A stretch of DNA of 64,000 nucleotides from Burkholderiales bacterium (lineage in GTDB: Bacteria; Pseudomonadota; Gammaproteobacteria; Burkholderiales; WYBJ01). This document shows positions 25,666 to 33,588 of the stretch, piece by piece. Both the position numbers and the translations under genes were made by a program. Location of the stretch: assembly GCA_020848435.1 (NCBI GenBank), contig JADLAC010000016.1, forward strand, positions 1 through 64,000. Reading direction: 5' to 3'. Position 1 is the first letter of the stretch, and each line of letters begins with the position of its first letter. Under the pieces are notes generated by a model. That model was given only the letters and a program-made list of their open reading frames with translations, ran no database searches and was not told the DNA's origin.

Positions 25666-26538
25666 TCAGCCTCCGAACATCGCGTTGCCGCTGTACTTGT
25701 AGAAGCCTTGCCCGGTCTTGCGCCCCAGATGGCCAGCGGCAATCATGCGCTTGACCAGCGCAGGCACCGCCGCGCGCGGCTCGTGGGTGCTGGCATAGAG
25801 CGCCTCGGCCACCAGCAGGTGAGTGTCCAGTCCGACCAGGTCGAGCAGCTCGAGCGGCCCCATGGCGTAGCCGAGCCCGGTCTTGATCGCGCGATCGATA
25901 TCCGCCGGCTCCGCCAGCCCCGCCTCGACCATGCGGATGACATCGTTGTTGAACGGGATCAGGAAATAGTTGAGGATGAAGCCGGGGTTGTCCTTGGTCT
26001 TGACCGGGATCTGACCCATCGCCTTGCACAACGCCCACGCGGCGGCGAAGGTCTCCTCGCTGGTGCGAAGGCCGGGCGACATCTCCACCAGCTTCATCAA
26101 CTGCGCAGGCAGGCAGAAATGCATGCCGACGACACGTTCGTCGCGGCCCGAGCCGGCCGCGATCTCGCTGATCGACAAGGTGGAGGTGTTGGAGGCAAAC
26201 AACGTCGACGGAGGGCAAACCGCGTTCAGCTTGGCCAGCAGCTCGTGCTTCACCTTCAAGTTTTCGAACACCGCCTCGATGACGATGTCGCACTGCGCGA
26301 GGGCGCCGATCTCGGTGGTGCCTTCGAGGCTCGCGAGGATCTTGTCGACCTCGCCTTGCGCGAGCTTCTTGCGCTCGACCGACTTGGCGAAGAAGCCTTC
26401 GGTCTGCTTGCGCGCGCGATCGAGCGCGGCTTGGGTGATGTCGTAGACGATGGTGCGAAAGCCGGAGCGGGCGGCGACGATGGCGATGCCCGCGCCCATC
26501 GTTCCGCTGCCGGCCACGCCGACGGTCTGGATGGACAT
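25666..26538 (-). CDS. 3-hydroxybutyryl-CoA dehydrogenase (PaaH/FadB2-like)
   Basis: A 290-residue NAD-dependent L-3-hydroxyacyl-CoA dehydrogenase. It has GVAGSGTMGAG at 7-17, FASNTSTLSISEIA, the catalytic histidine in VVGMHFCLPAQLMKLVE and a catalytic-partner Glu in the same stretch. The C-terminal domain has DNPGFILNYFLIPFNND and GLGYAMGPLELLDLVGLD. Known enzymes oxidise 3-hydroxyacyl-CoA to 3-ketoacyl-CoA. Here HFC replaces the usual HFF/HFFNP, a mild variation. The gene lies 47 bases after the acyl-CoA dehydrogenase gene in the same operon, giving a dehydrogenase, hydratase, dehydrogenase series for beta-oxidation of the ring or branched acyl-CoA. Confidence 0.9.
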   Translation of the reverse strand: MSIQTVGVAGSGTMGAGIAIVAARSGFRTIVYDITQAALDRARKQTEGFFAKSVERKKLAQGEVDKILASLEGTTEIGALAQCDIVIEAVFENLKVKHELLAKLNAVCPPSTLFASNTSTLSISEIAAGSGRDERVVGMHFCLPAQLMKLVEMSPGLRTSEETFAAAWALCKAMGQIPVKTKDNPGFILNYFLIPFNNDVIRMVEAGLAEPADIDRAIKTGLGYAMGPLELLDLVGLDTHLLVAEALYASTHEPRAAVPALVKRMIAAGHLGRKTGQGFYKYSGNAMFGG

Positions 26539-26585
26539 TGCTGTGATCTCCGAGTGCCGCGGGCGCCGTGCGGGGGCGCGCGCGC

Positions 26586-27755
26586 TTAAGCCTTGTGCAC
26601 GAAACTCCTGCCGATGAGCTGGCGATGGATCTGGTTGGTGCCTTCCCAGATCTGGGTGATCTTGGCGTCGCGCATGAGCCGCTCGACGCGGAAGTCCTTG
26701 CAATAGCCGTAGCCGCCGTGAAGCTGAACGGCATCGGTGGCGATGCGCATGGCGATATCCGCCGCGCGCATCTTGAGGATGGAGGCTTCGATGCCGATAT
26801 CGGTCGCGCCGCGATCGACCAGGCGCGCCACGTGCCATAGCCACGCTTCGCATTGCGCCAGCTCGGCGGCCAGGTCGGCGAGCATGAATTGGATGCCCTG
26901 GAACTCGACGATGCGCCGGCCCGACTGGCGCCGCTCGTTGATGTAGGCGACGGCATCCTCGAACGCGGCCCGCGCGATGCCGAGCGCGTGCGCCGCAACG
27001 CTCGGGCGCGACTTGTTGAGCGACGCGAGCAGGAGTTTCAGGCCGTCGCCGGGCGCGCCGAGCAGGTTGGCGCGCGGCACGCGATAGCCCTCGAAGGCGA
27101 GCGTGGCGGTGCTGGAGGCGCGCAATCCCATCTTGTCCTCTTCGCGCACGACGCTCAACCCCGGTGCGCCGCGCTCCAACACCAGCGCGCTGATGGATTT
27201 GCGGCTATCGTCGATCTCGCTCCACTTGCCGAACACCAGCATGAGATCGGCGTGGGCGCCGTTGGTGATGAAGGTCTTCGTGCCCGTGATCACGATCTCG
27301 TCGCCCTGCGGCTCGAAGCGGGTGGTCATGCCGGTCGCGTCCGAGCCCGCCGTCGGCTCGGTGATGACGAGCGAGGCGAGCGCGCCGGCGGCGAGCCTCG
27401 GTAACAGCCGCTGCTTCTGCGCTTGCGTACCAAAGTCGATCAGCGGCTTCATCGCGTGGAAGTTGGTCGACCAGATCACGCCCGTCGACGCGCATGCCTT
27501 GCTGATTTCGCGCGCGCACGCGAGGTAGACGGCATACGACAGGCCCGCGCCGCCGTAGGCGCTGGGAATGAACATGCCGTTCAGCCCCAGCGCGTTGATC
27601 GCTCTCACGTTGTCCCAGGGAAACTCGCCGCTGCGATCGTAGCCGCCCGCGCGCGGCGCGATTTGCTCGGCTGCCAGAGCGCGCACCGCGTCGAGCACCA
27701 TGCGCTCCTCTTCCGGCAGCTCGATACTCGCATCCAGACGCTCGAAGATATTCAC
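26586..27755 (-). CDS. Acyl-CoA dehydrogenase
   Basis: A 389-residue acyl-CoA dehydrogenase with the FAD motif VITEPTAGSDATGM, TFITNGAHADL and a C-terminal catalytic Glu in IWEGTNQIHRQLIGR, the position used by short- and medium-chain and cyclohexanecarboxyl-CoA dehydrogenases. LHGGYGYCKDFRVERLMRD is typical. It introduces the alpha-beta double bond and reduces ETF. Its neighbours, an AliA-like CoA ligase and a BadI-like ring hydrolase, make an AliB-type role on cyclohexanecarboxyl-CoA possible, but the sequence alone supports only the family. Confidence 0.9.
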   Translation of the reverse strand: MNIFERLDASIELPEEERMVLDAVRALAAEQIAPRAGGYDRSGEFPWDNVRAINALGLNGMFIPSAYGGAGLSYAVYLACAREISKACASTGVIWSTNFHAMKPLIDFGTQAQKQRLLPRLAAGALASLVITEPTAGSDATGMTTRFEPQGDEIVITGTKTFITNGAHADLMLVFGKWSEIDDSRKSISALVLERGAPGLSVVREEDKMGLRASSTATLAFEGYRVPRANLLGAPGDGLKLLLASLNKSRPSVAAHALGIARAAFEDAVAYINERRQSGRRIVEFQGIQFMLADLAAELAQCEAWLWHVARLVDRGATDIGIEASILKMRAADIAMRIATDAVQLHGGYGYCKDFRVERLMRDAKITQIWEGTNQIHRQLIGRSFVHKA

Positions 27756-27811
27756 TCGCGCTTACCTAGCCAAATGGCAAATGGGACCAGGGTCGGGGGG
27801 CTGGCAGAAAT

Positions 27812-28558
27812 TCAATGCGCAATCCCCTGAGCGCCGTCGACGTAAATCGTCTCGCCGGTGAGAAACGCGATGTGCTCGCAGAAGATCGCCGCGACCATGC
27901 GCGCGATCGCATCCGGGCCGCCCGGCGCGCCGGTCGGAATACGCCGCGCCAGATACTCCTTGAGGACACTCTGGTTGAGCGCTTCGCGGTTCAGATCGGT
28001 CTCGATATAGCCCGGCGCGACATCGACCACGCTGATGCCCTTGGACGCCCATTCGACGGCGAGGCAGCGCGTGATGGCGCCGACGGCCGCCTTGGCGGCG
28101 CAATAGGCGACGTTGCGCTTGACGCCGACCTTGTCGAAGAACGAGCCGATGTTGACGATGATGCCGCCGCCGCTCGCGATGAGGTGCGGGTAGGCCTCGC
28201 GCGCGGTGGTGAACACCGCGGTCGCATTGGTCTTCATCACGCTCTCGAATACCGCGGTTTCCAGCCGATCGCTGGGGCCGTCGAGATGAATGCCGGCGTT
28301 GTTGACCAGGCCGTGGAGTCCGCCGGCGGCCCGCGCGAATCCGGCCAGCGCACGCCGGGCACTGGCTTCATCGGTCACGTCGCACGCGAGGTTGACGAAG
28401 GCGCTTGCAAGCTCAGGCGGTAGCGCCCGCTGCTCGATCCCCTCGCCCTTGCGCGACAGGCAGCCGACGCGAAAGCCGCGGCGCGCCAGCTCGAGCGCGA
28501 TTGCCGCGCCGATGCCTCGGCTCGCGCCGGTGACCGCGATGGCCCGTGCTGCGTTCAT
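27812..28558 (-). CDS. SDR family oxidoreductase
   Basis: A 248-residue classical SDR. It has TGASRGIGAAIA near the start, NNAG (LVNNAGIHLDG), a catalytic serine in VNIGSFFDKVG and YCAAKAAVG with Tyr and Lys in place. Glycine replaces the usual residue before the serine, a small change. SDRs of this type act on 3-hydroxyacyl-ACP or -CoA and, in the R. palustris benzoate/cyclohexanecarboxylate pathway, BadH oxidises 2-hydroxycyclohexanecarboxyl-CoA; that role fits the neighbours but is inferred. The ATG overlaps the ligase stop by four bases (ATGA). Confidence 0.85.
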   Translation of the reverse strand: MNAARAIAVTGASRGIGAAIALELARRGFRVGCLSRKGEGIEQRALPPELASAFVNLACDVTDEASARRALAGFARAAGGLHGLVNNAGIHLDGPSDRLETAVFESVMKTNATAVFTTAREAYPHLIASGGGIIVNIGSFFDKVGVKRNVAYCAAKAAVGAITRCLAVEWASKGISVVDVAPGYIETDLNREALNQSVLKEYLARRIPTGAPGGPDAIARMVAAIFCEHIAFLTGETIYVDGAQGIAH

Positions 28559-30246
28559 GCCCGGCTCGATCGCTTCTCGGCTGCCACCCAGCGGCACGGC
28601 TCGGGGGCGATCCGGCCCGATTTCGCCCACTCAACCAGCTCGCGTTTCAGGATCTTGCCGCTTGCCGTCAGCGGAAAATCTTCCATGCGCAGGAAGAACT
28701 CCGGCATGTCGAATTTCGACAAGCCTTCGCGATCGAGATGCTCCAGCGCGCCCTCGGCATCGAGCTCGGTACCGTCGCGCAGAATCACCGCCAGGCACAC
28801 GCGCTCGCCGAGGCGCTTGTCGGCGATGGGAAAGGCCGCGACCTTGACCACCGCGGGGTGGCGCAGCATCAGGTTCTCGATGCGCGAGGGATAGATGTTG
28901 TGGCCGCCGCGGATGATGAGGTCCTTCTTGCGGCCGATGATGCTGAGATTGCCCTTGTCATCGAGCCGGCCGAGGTCGCCGCTCATGAACCAGCCGAGCG
29001 CATTGAACGAGGTCTCGGTGGCGAACTGGTTGTTGAAGTAGCCGAGCATGAGCAGCGCGCCGCGGGTGCCGATCTCGCCGGTGGCGCCCGTCTCTACCTC
29101 GACATCCGCTTTCTCCTGGTCGAAGATCCGCGTCTCGTAGCCGGGCGCCGCGCGCCCGCAGGTGGTGGTGATGGTCGTCACATCGTCGTCCGGCAAGGTG
29201 TACTGGTGCGAGCCGTTCTCGGTCATGCCGTAGATGTTCTGCGGCTTGATGCCGAGCGCCAGAAAGGCGCCCGCGGTCTCGGGCGGAATCACCGAGCCGG
29301 CCATGTAGAACAGCTTCACCTTGCCGAGCGTGCGCATGCCCCGCGCCGTCATGTCGGCCAGGATGTCGATGGCATGGGTAGGCACGCCCATGACGTAGGT
29401 CGCATCCGTTTCGACGATCCGATCGAGCGGCTTCTTCCCCGGCGGCGGATCGTTGACCACCAGCTCGCAGCCTGCGACCAGCGCCTGCTCGATCGCCACC
29501 GTGCCGATATGGTGGCTGAGCGGGCTGTGGCTGTAGAGGATCGTGCGATGGTCGTGACCCCAGTCCCCGACCATCGCGCGGCCGTTGGCGAGCAGCGTGT
29601 TGTCGGAGTGCAGCACGCCCTTGGGCAGGCCCGTGGTGCCGGAGGTGAACGCCAGATAGACGATCTTGTCGGGATTGAGCTCGGGCAGCGCCAGCGTGTC
29701 GGCAATGGGAGCCTCCGGCGAGGGAAAAGCGTGCGCACCGGGGAGCGAGCCGGCGAAGCCGCCCGATGTGTCCAGACGATACACGCGCTTGATCGAGCCG
29801 AGCGCCTGGGCGCGCTGAAAGATGTCGTTGCGATCGGCATCGGCGCCATAGCCCGGCTGCGCGAACAGCACGCAGGTCTGGATACGATCGAGCAGGTGCA
29901 CGATCTCCTCGGCGGTGTAGTTCTGGTGCAACGACGGATTGCAGACATAGCCGTTGCGCGAGCAGGCGAGGAAGATCACCACCGCCTCGGTCCGATTCGG
30001 CAGCCACACCGAAACGCGCTGGCCCGCTTTGACGCCGGCGGCGTGCAGCTCGGCCGCGAGCGCATCGACCCAATGCAGGAGCTGTCCCCAGCTCAGCCGG
30101 CGCTGGCTATCGCGCAGCGCGTAGTCGCGCGGGCGCTCGCGCGCATGGCGCTTGAGCAGCGAGTACAGCGTGTCTTCGCGCCACCAGCCCTTCGCGTAGT
30201 AGCCGCGTGCGATCTGCGGGTCGTGCAAGGTGAGTATCGTGCTCAT
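28555..30246 (-). CDS. AMP-dependent acyl-CoA ligase (cyclohexanecarboxylate-CoA ligase/AliA-like)
   Basis: A 563-residue adenylate-forming enzyme. The P-loop FTSGTTGLPKGV, YGMTENG, the hinge GDLGRLDDKGNLSIIGRKKD and the catalytic lysine in LTASGKILKREL are all present. The N-terminal part and overall length resemble medium-chain and alicyclic carboxylate ligases such as AliA. It would activate a free acid to its CoA ester, the entry step for the downstream enzymes. A promoter-like TTACGC-17-TAGAAT lies just upstream, so it may start its own transcript inside the block. The free acid is not certain; an aromatic or branched acid is possible. Confidence 0.88.
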   Translation of the reverse strand: MSTILTLHDPQIARGYYAKGWWREDTLYSLLKRHARERPRDYALRDSQRRLSWGQLLHWVDALAAELHAAGVKAGQRVSVWLPNRTEAVVIFLACSRNGYVCNPSLHQNYTAEEIVHLLDRIQTCVLFAQPGYGADADRNDIFQRAQALGSIKRVYRLDTSGGFAGSLPGAHAFPSPEAPIADTLALPELNPDKIVYLAFTSGTTGLPKGVLHSDNTLLANGRAMVGDWGHDHRTILYSHSPLSHHIGTVAIEQALVAGCELVVNDPPPGKKPLDRIVETDATYVMGVPTHAIDILADMTARGMRTLGKVKLFYMAGSVIPPETAGAFLALGIKPQNIYGMTENGSHQYTLPDDDVTTITTTCGRAAPGYETRIFDQEKADVEVETGATGEIGTRGALLMLGYFNNQFATETSFNALGWFMSGDLGRLDDKGNLSIIGRKKDLIIRGGHNIYPSRIENLMLRHPAVVKVAAFPIADKRLGERVCLAVILRDGTELDAEGALEHLDREGLSKFDMPEFFLRMEDFPLTASGKILKRELVEWAKSGRIAPEPCRWVAAEKRSSRA

Positions 30247-30277
30247 GGCGGGGTCGAAAGCATGCGCGAAGAAGAGA

Positions 30278-30306
30278 ATTCTAAGCGCTTACGGAGGATT
30301 GCGTAA
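30278..30306 (-). promoter_or_regulatory. Candidate promoter for the ligase and downstream genes
   Basis: The minus strand has TTACGC, a 17-base spacer and TAGAAT, which would start transcription about 25 bases before the ligase ATG. Confidence 0.4.
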
Positions 30307-30323
30307 TCGCGGATGGCGTCGTC

Positions 30324-31103
30324 TCAATGACCGAACTTGCCCCCGTCAGGCTTGCGCCGCTCGGCGAACGCTTTGCCCAGCTCCTCGTGCTCGTCGGTGT
30401 CGAGGTACAAACGCAGCAAGAGATCGTGCGAGACCCGCGCGAGCCCGCCGACGCCGCCGTGGCGGGCGTTGAACGCGCCCTTGATGGCCGCGAGTGCGAA
30501 GGCGCCGCGATCGGCGACTTCGAGCGCCATCTTGCGCGTCTCCTCGCGCAGCTTGTCGTCCGGCACGACGCGGTTAATCAAGCCGATCTCCAGCGCCTCG
30601 CGCGCGCTCAATCTCGGATTGAGATACCACATCTCCTTCGCCTTCTTCTTGCCGACCAGGTCTTCGAGATACCAGGTGCCGTAACCGGCGTCGAAGCTGC
30701 CCATCATCGGCCCGACCTGGCGAAAGACCGCGCTCTCCTTGGCGATGGTGAGATCGCACATGACCTGCAAGACCTGGCCCCCGCCCACCGCGAAGCCGTT
30801 GACCGAGGCGATCACGGGCTTTTGCAGACGATCGATCGACTCATAGATTTCGAGCGTCGGCAGCATGCCGGCGTAGAGCGTCGTATCCTCGAGCTCGTCC
30901 TTGCGCCCGCCGATGCAGAAGAACTTGTCACCGGCGCCCGTGATCACCAACACCCGGGTGCGCGTCTCGCGCCGGATGGCGTCTATGCAATCGCGGATCT
31001 CGTGGCACATGGCCGGATTAAACATGTTGCCGTCGTGCGGGCGGTTGAGCGTCAGCCAACCGATCGGGCCGTCTTCTTCGTAAAGAATCGTTTCGTATGC
31101 CAC
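30324..31103 (-). CDS. Crotonase family, BadI-like 2-ketocyclohexanecarboxyl-CoA hydrolase
   Basis: A 259-residue crotonase. The oxyanion-hole sequence is VNGFAVGGGQVLQVMCDLTI, and the stretch AVFRQVGPMMGSFDAGYG closely resembles the BadI/MenB branch (BadI: QVGPKMGSVDPGYGT). BadI cleaves the ring of 2-ketocyclohexanecarboxyl-CoA by a reverse Dieckmann reaction to give pimelyl-CoA. The end (LRLYLDTDEHEELGKAFAERRKP) also matches that branch. The start is a GTG after an AGGAGA ribosome site; an upstream ATG in frame lies inside a repeat element and was rejected. The exact substrate is inferred from similarity and context. Confidence 0.82.
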   Translation of the reverse strand: MAYETILYEEDGPIGWLTLNRPHDGNMFNPAMCHEIRDCIDAIRRETRTRVLVITGAGDKFFCIGGRKDELEDTTLYAGMLPTLEIYESIDRLQKPVIASVNGFAVGGGQVLQVMCDLTIAKESAVFRQVGPMMGSFDAGYGTWYLEDLVGKKKAKEMWYLNPRLSAREALEIGLINRVVPDDKLREETRKMALEVADRGAFALAAIKGAFNARHGGVGGLARVSHDLLLRLYLDTDEHEELGKAFAERRKPDGGKFGH

Positions 31104-31137
31104 GTCCTGTCTCCTGGGAAAATCGGATAGGAAGATC

Positions 31138-31268
31138 GGGGACAGGCCACCATTTCCCGCTAACAAGAGCTAGCAGATGAAGCTGCGAGGCTGCAAATGG
31201 TGGTCCGACCTTGCTCTGTCCCCGAGTTGACGATGCCAGAGAATGCAGCGGGAAATGGTGGTGTCCCC
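31138..31268. mobile_element. MITE-like element with terminal inverted repeats
   Basis: A 131-base non-coding element. Left arm 31138-31161 (GGGGACAGGCCACCATTTCC...) and right arm 31247-31268 (...GGAAATGGTGGTGTCCCC) are inverted repeats differing mainly by a two-base gap. An internal partial copy (AAATGGTGG...TGTCCCC) spans about 31195-31223. No transposase is encoded. It sits between the CoA-transferase and BadI-like genes, 5' of the latter's ribosome site. No target-site duplication was clear. Confidence 0.65.
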
Positions 31269-31280
31269 AATTGAGCGCGA

Positions 31281-32516
31281 CTACACCACCCGCGCCGAGC
31301 GCAGGCTCGCGATGCGCTCGGCATCGTAGCCGAGCAGCTCCCGCAGCACCTGTTCGGTATGCTCGCCCAGGCGCGGCGGCGCGATACGAACCGCGGCCGG
31401 CGCGCCGTCGACCTGGATGCCGAGGCCGACCTGGGGTATCGCCCGCCCGTCGGCTTGCAGCCGATAGAACACGCCGCGCTCCTGCAATGCGGCGTCCGCG
31501 ACGACTTCATCGGCCCGATAGATCGGCCCGGCGGGAACGTTGGCCGCCGCGAGCAACGGCAGCCAATGATCGCGTGGGCGCGTTTTCAACACCGCGCCGA
31601 TGCGCTCGACGATCTCGGCGCGCGCCGCGTGGCGCTGCGCGCTGGTCGCGTAGCGCGCGTCCTCGCCCAGCGCGGGCTCGCCGATCGCGCTCCAGAACCG
31701 CTTCCAAATGGCGTCGTTGCCGAGCGCGAGGTTCAGCGGTGCATCCGCCGCATGGAACACCTGGTAGACCGCGATCACGCTGTCCTTGGCGCCCGTGCGC
31801 CGCGGTACGCTGCCCGAGCCGAGATAGGGCACGATGCGCGGCGACATGAAGCGCGTCATGCTGTCGACCATCGCGACATCGAGCACGTGGCCGCGGCCGG
31901 TGCGCGCGCGATCGAACAAGGCCGCGAGCGTCACCATGACCGCATCCATGCCGGCGATGAGATCGGCGGCCGGCGTGCCCACCTTCTGCGGATCGCTGTC
32001 TGCCTCGCCGGTCAAGTCCATGACGCTCGAATAGCCCTCGGCGATGAGGTCGTAGCAAGGCATGTCGGCACGCGCGCCGGCAAGCCCGAAGCCGGTCAGC
32101 GAGACGTGGACCAGATCGGATCGCAGCGCGATCAAGGTCGCGGCATCGACGCCGAGCTTACGCTGGGCCCGCGCGACCAGGTTGACCAGCACCACGTCGC
32201 ATTTGGGCACCAGCGCGTGCAGCACAGCCCGGCCGCGCTCACCCGCGTGATCGAGCGTGAGCGAGCGCTTGTTGCGATTGACCGAGAGGAACCACAGCGA
32301 TTCGCCATCGAGAAACGGCGGCCCCCACGCGCGGCAGTCGTCGCCGCGCCCGGGACGTTCGACCTTGATCACCTCGGCGCCGAGATCGGCAAGCAACATG
32401 CTGGCATAGGGGCCGGCGATGGAGGTCGTGAGATCCAGCACCCGCACCCCGGCGAGCAAGTCGAAGCCCGTGCCGAGCGTCCTCGCCGGCAAATCGTTCA
32501 TGGGCAACGCGGTCAT
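31281..32516 (-). CDS. Family III CoA-transferase (CaiB/BaiF)
   Basis: A 411-residue protein with the family start LAGVRVLDLTTSIAGP and AEVIKVERPGRGDD. The Asp156 in PCYDLIAEG corresponds to the catalytic aspartate of formyl-CoA transferase, so true CoA transfer is likely, unlike the racemase-like paralogue in the same block. It would exchange CoA between a donor ester and a free acid. It is the first gene of the block and is separated from the BadI-like gene by the inverted-repeat element, so the two may not be co-transcribed. Confidence 0.88.
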   Translation of the reverse strand: MTALPMNDLPARTLGTGFDLLAGVRVLDLTTSIAGPYASMLLADLGAEVIKVERPGRGDDCRAWGPPFLDGESLWFLSVNRNKRSLTLDHAGERGRAVLHALVPKCDVVLVNLVARAQRKLGVDAATLIALRSDLVHVSLTGFGLAGARADMPCYDLIAEGYSSVMDLTGEADSDPQKVGTPAADLIAGMDAVMVTLAALFDRARTGRGHVLDVAMVDSMTRFMSPRIVPYLGSGSVPRRTGAKDSVIAVYQVFHAADAPLNLALGNDAIWKRFWSAIGEPALGEDARYATSAQRHAARAEIVERIGAVLKTRPRDHWLPLLAAANVPAGPIYRADEVVADAALQERGVFYRLQADGRAIPQVGLGIQVDGAPAAVRIAPPRLGEHTEQVLRELLGYDAERIASLRSARVV

Positions 32517-32720
32517 CGTTGTATTCCTGGCAGGCTGACGCGAGGGCCGGCGGCGCGCGCACGCCGCACCGGTGCGGCGCTTGGACTGCGCCGCAAGCCG
32601 AGGTTACCATAGGCCCTATTCCACGCGACCAGGACCGGCCGAGCTTGCGCTTGGCACGAGAGGGCATGGCGTGAAGCCGAGTCGCGCTCACCATTCGTTC
32701 CGTTCAGGGAGGTACGCTGC

Positions 32721-33563
32721 ATGAAAATGATCGACTTTCGCGTCCGGCCGCCGCTCAAGGGCTTTCTCGACATGGCGATGTATGCGAACGGCGAGCGGCG
32801 CGATCGCTTCACGCGCCAGCTCGGACTGGAGCCCGCGCCTTCCGCGGTCAAATGCTCGATGCCGCTGCTGCTCGACGAGATGAAAGCCGCCGGCGTGATC
32901 CACGGCGTCATCACCGGGCGCACCTCGGATTTTCTCGGCTCGGTGTCGAATGAAGACGTCGCGGCCATCGTCAAGGAATACCCCGGGAAGTTCTCCGCCA
33001 TCGCCGCCATCGACCCGACCAACCGCAAAGCCAGCATCGCCCAGATCGATGCCGCGCTGAGCAATGGCTTCCTCGGGGTCACGATCGAGCCGGGCGCGTA
33101 TCCCGTGCCGTTGTACGCCGACGATCGCAAGCTCTATCCGATCTATGCGCATCTCGAGGATCGCAATGTTCCGGTCGTCATCATGACCGGCGGCAACGCG
33201 GGACCGGATCTGAGCTATTCGAACCCGATCCAGCTCGATCGCGTGGCCGCCGATTTCCCGAATCTTCGCATCGTCGTCTCGCACGGCAACTGGCCCTGGG
33301 TGAGCGAGATCATCCACGTCGCTTTCCGCCGCGCCAACGTATACGTCTCGCCCGACATGTATCTCTACAACATGCCCGGCATGGACGATTACCTGAAGGC
33401 GGCCAACGGCTTTCTCGCCGATCGCTTCATTTTCGCCAGCGCTTATCCGCTGGTGCCGCTGCAAGCCTATGCCGAGTGGTTCCTGAAGCTGCCGCTCAAG
33501 CCCGAGAACATGGAGAAGTGCGTCTATCGCAATGCCGCGGCGCTGCTCGGCATCGCGCCTTGA
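32721..33563 (+). CDS. Amidohydrolase-2 fold protein lacking metal ligands
   Basis: A 280-residue TIM-barrel protein of the amidohydrolase-related (Amidohydro_2) family. IVVSHGNWPWV keeps one histidine (188), and FASAYPLVP matches the family's FGSDYP region. However, the N-terminal HxH is replaced by DFRVRPP (residues 5-11), the usual strand-5 His region reads VPVVIMTGG, and the catalytic Asp is Ala241. At least four metal or catalytic residues are therefore missing. It may be a non-metal decarboxylase-like enzyme or a non-enzymatic binder. It precedes an MmgE/PrpD gene by 25 bases, so both are probably co-transcribed. Confidence 0.78.
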   Translation: MKMIDFRVRPPLKGFLDMAMYANGERRDRFTRQLGLEPAPSAVKCSMPLLLDEMKAAGVIHGVITGRTSDFLGSVSNEDVAAIVKEYPGKFSAIAAIDPTNRKASIAQIDAALSNGFLGVTIEPGAYPVPLYADDRKLYPIYAHLEDRNVPVVIMTGGNAGPDLSYSNPIQLDRVAADFPNLRIVVSHGNWPWVSEIIHVAFRRANVYVSPDMYLYNMPGMDDYLKAANGFLADRFIFASAYPLVPLQAYAEWFLKLPLKPENMEKCVYRNAAALLGIAP

Positions 33564-33588
33564 TGCGCACCTGGCGAAGGACGCAAGC

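Noticed and set aside
27772-27811. Short repeat-like sequence (AAATGGCAAATGGGACC) between SDR and acyl-CoA dehydrogenase genes
   Set aside because: It resembles the MITE arms only weakly, has no matching second arm, and is too short to call.
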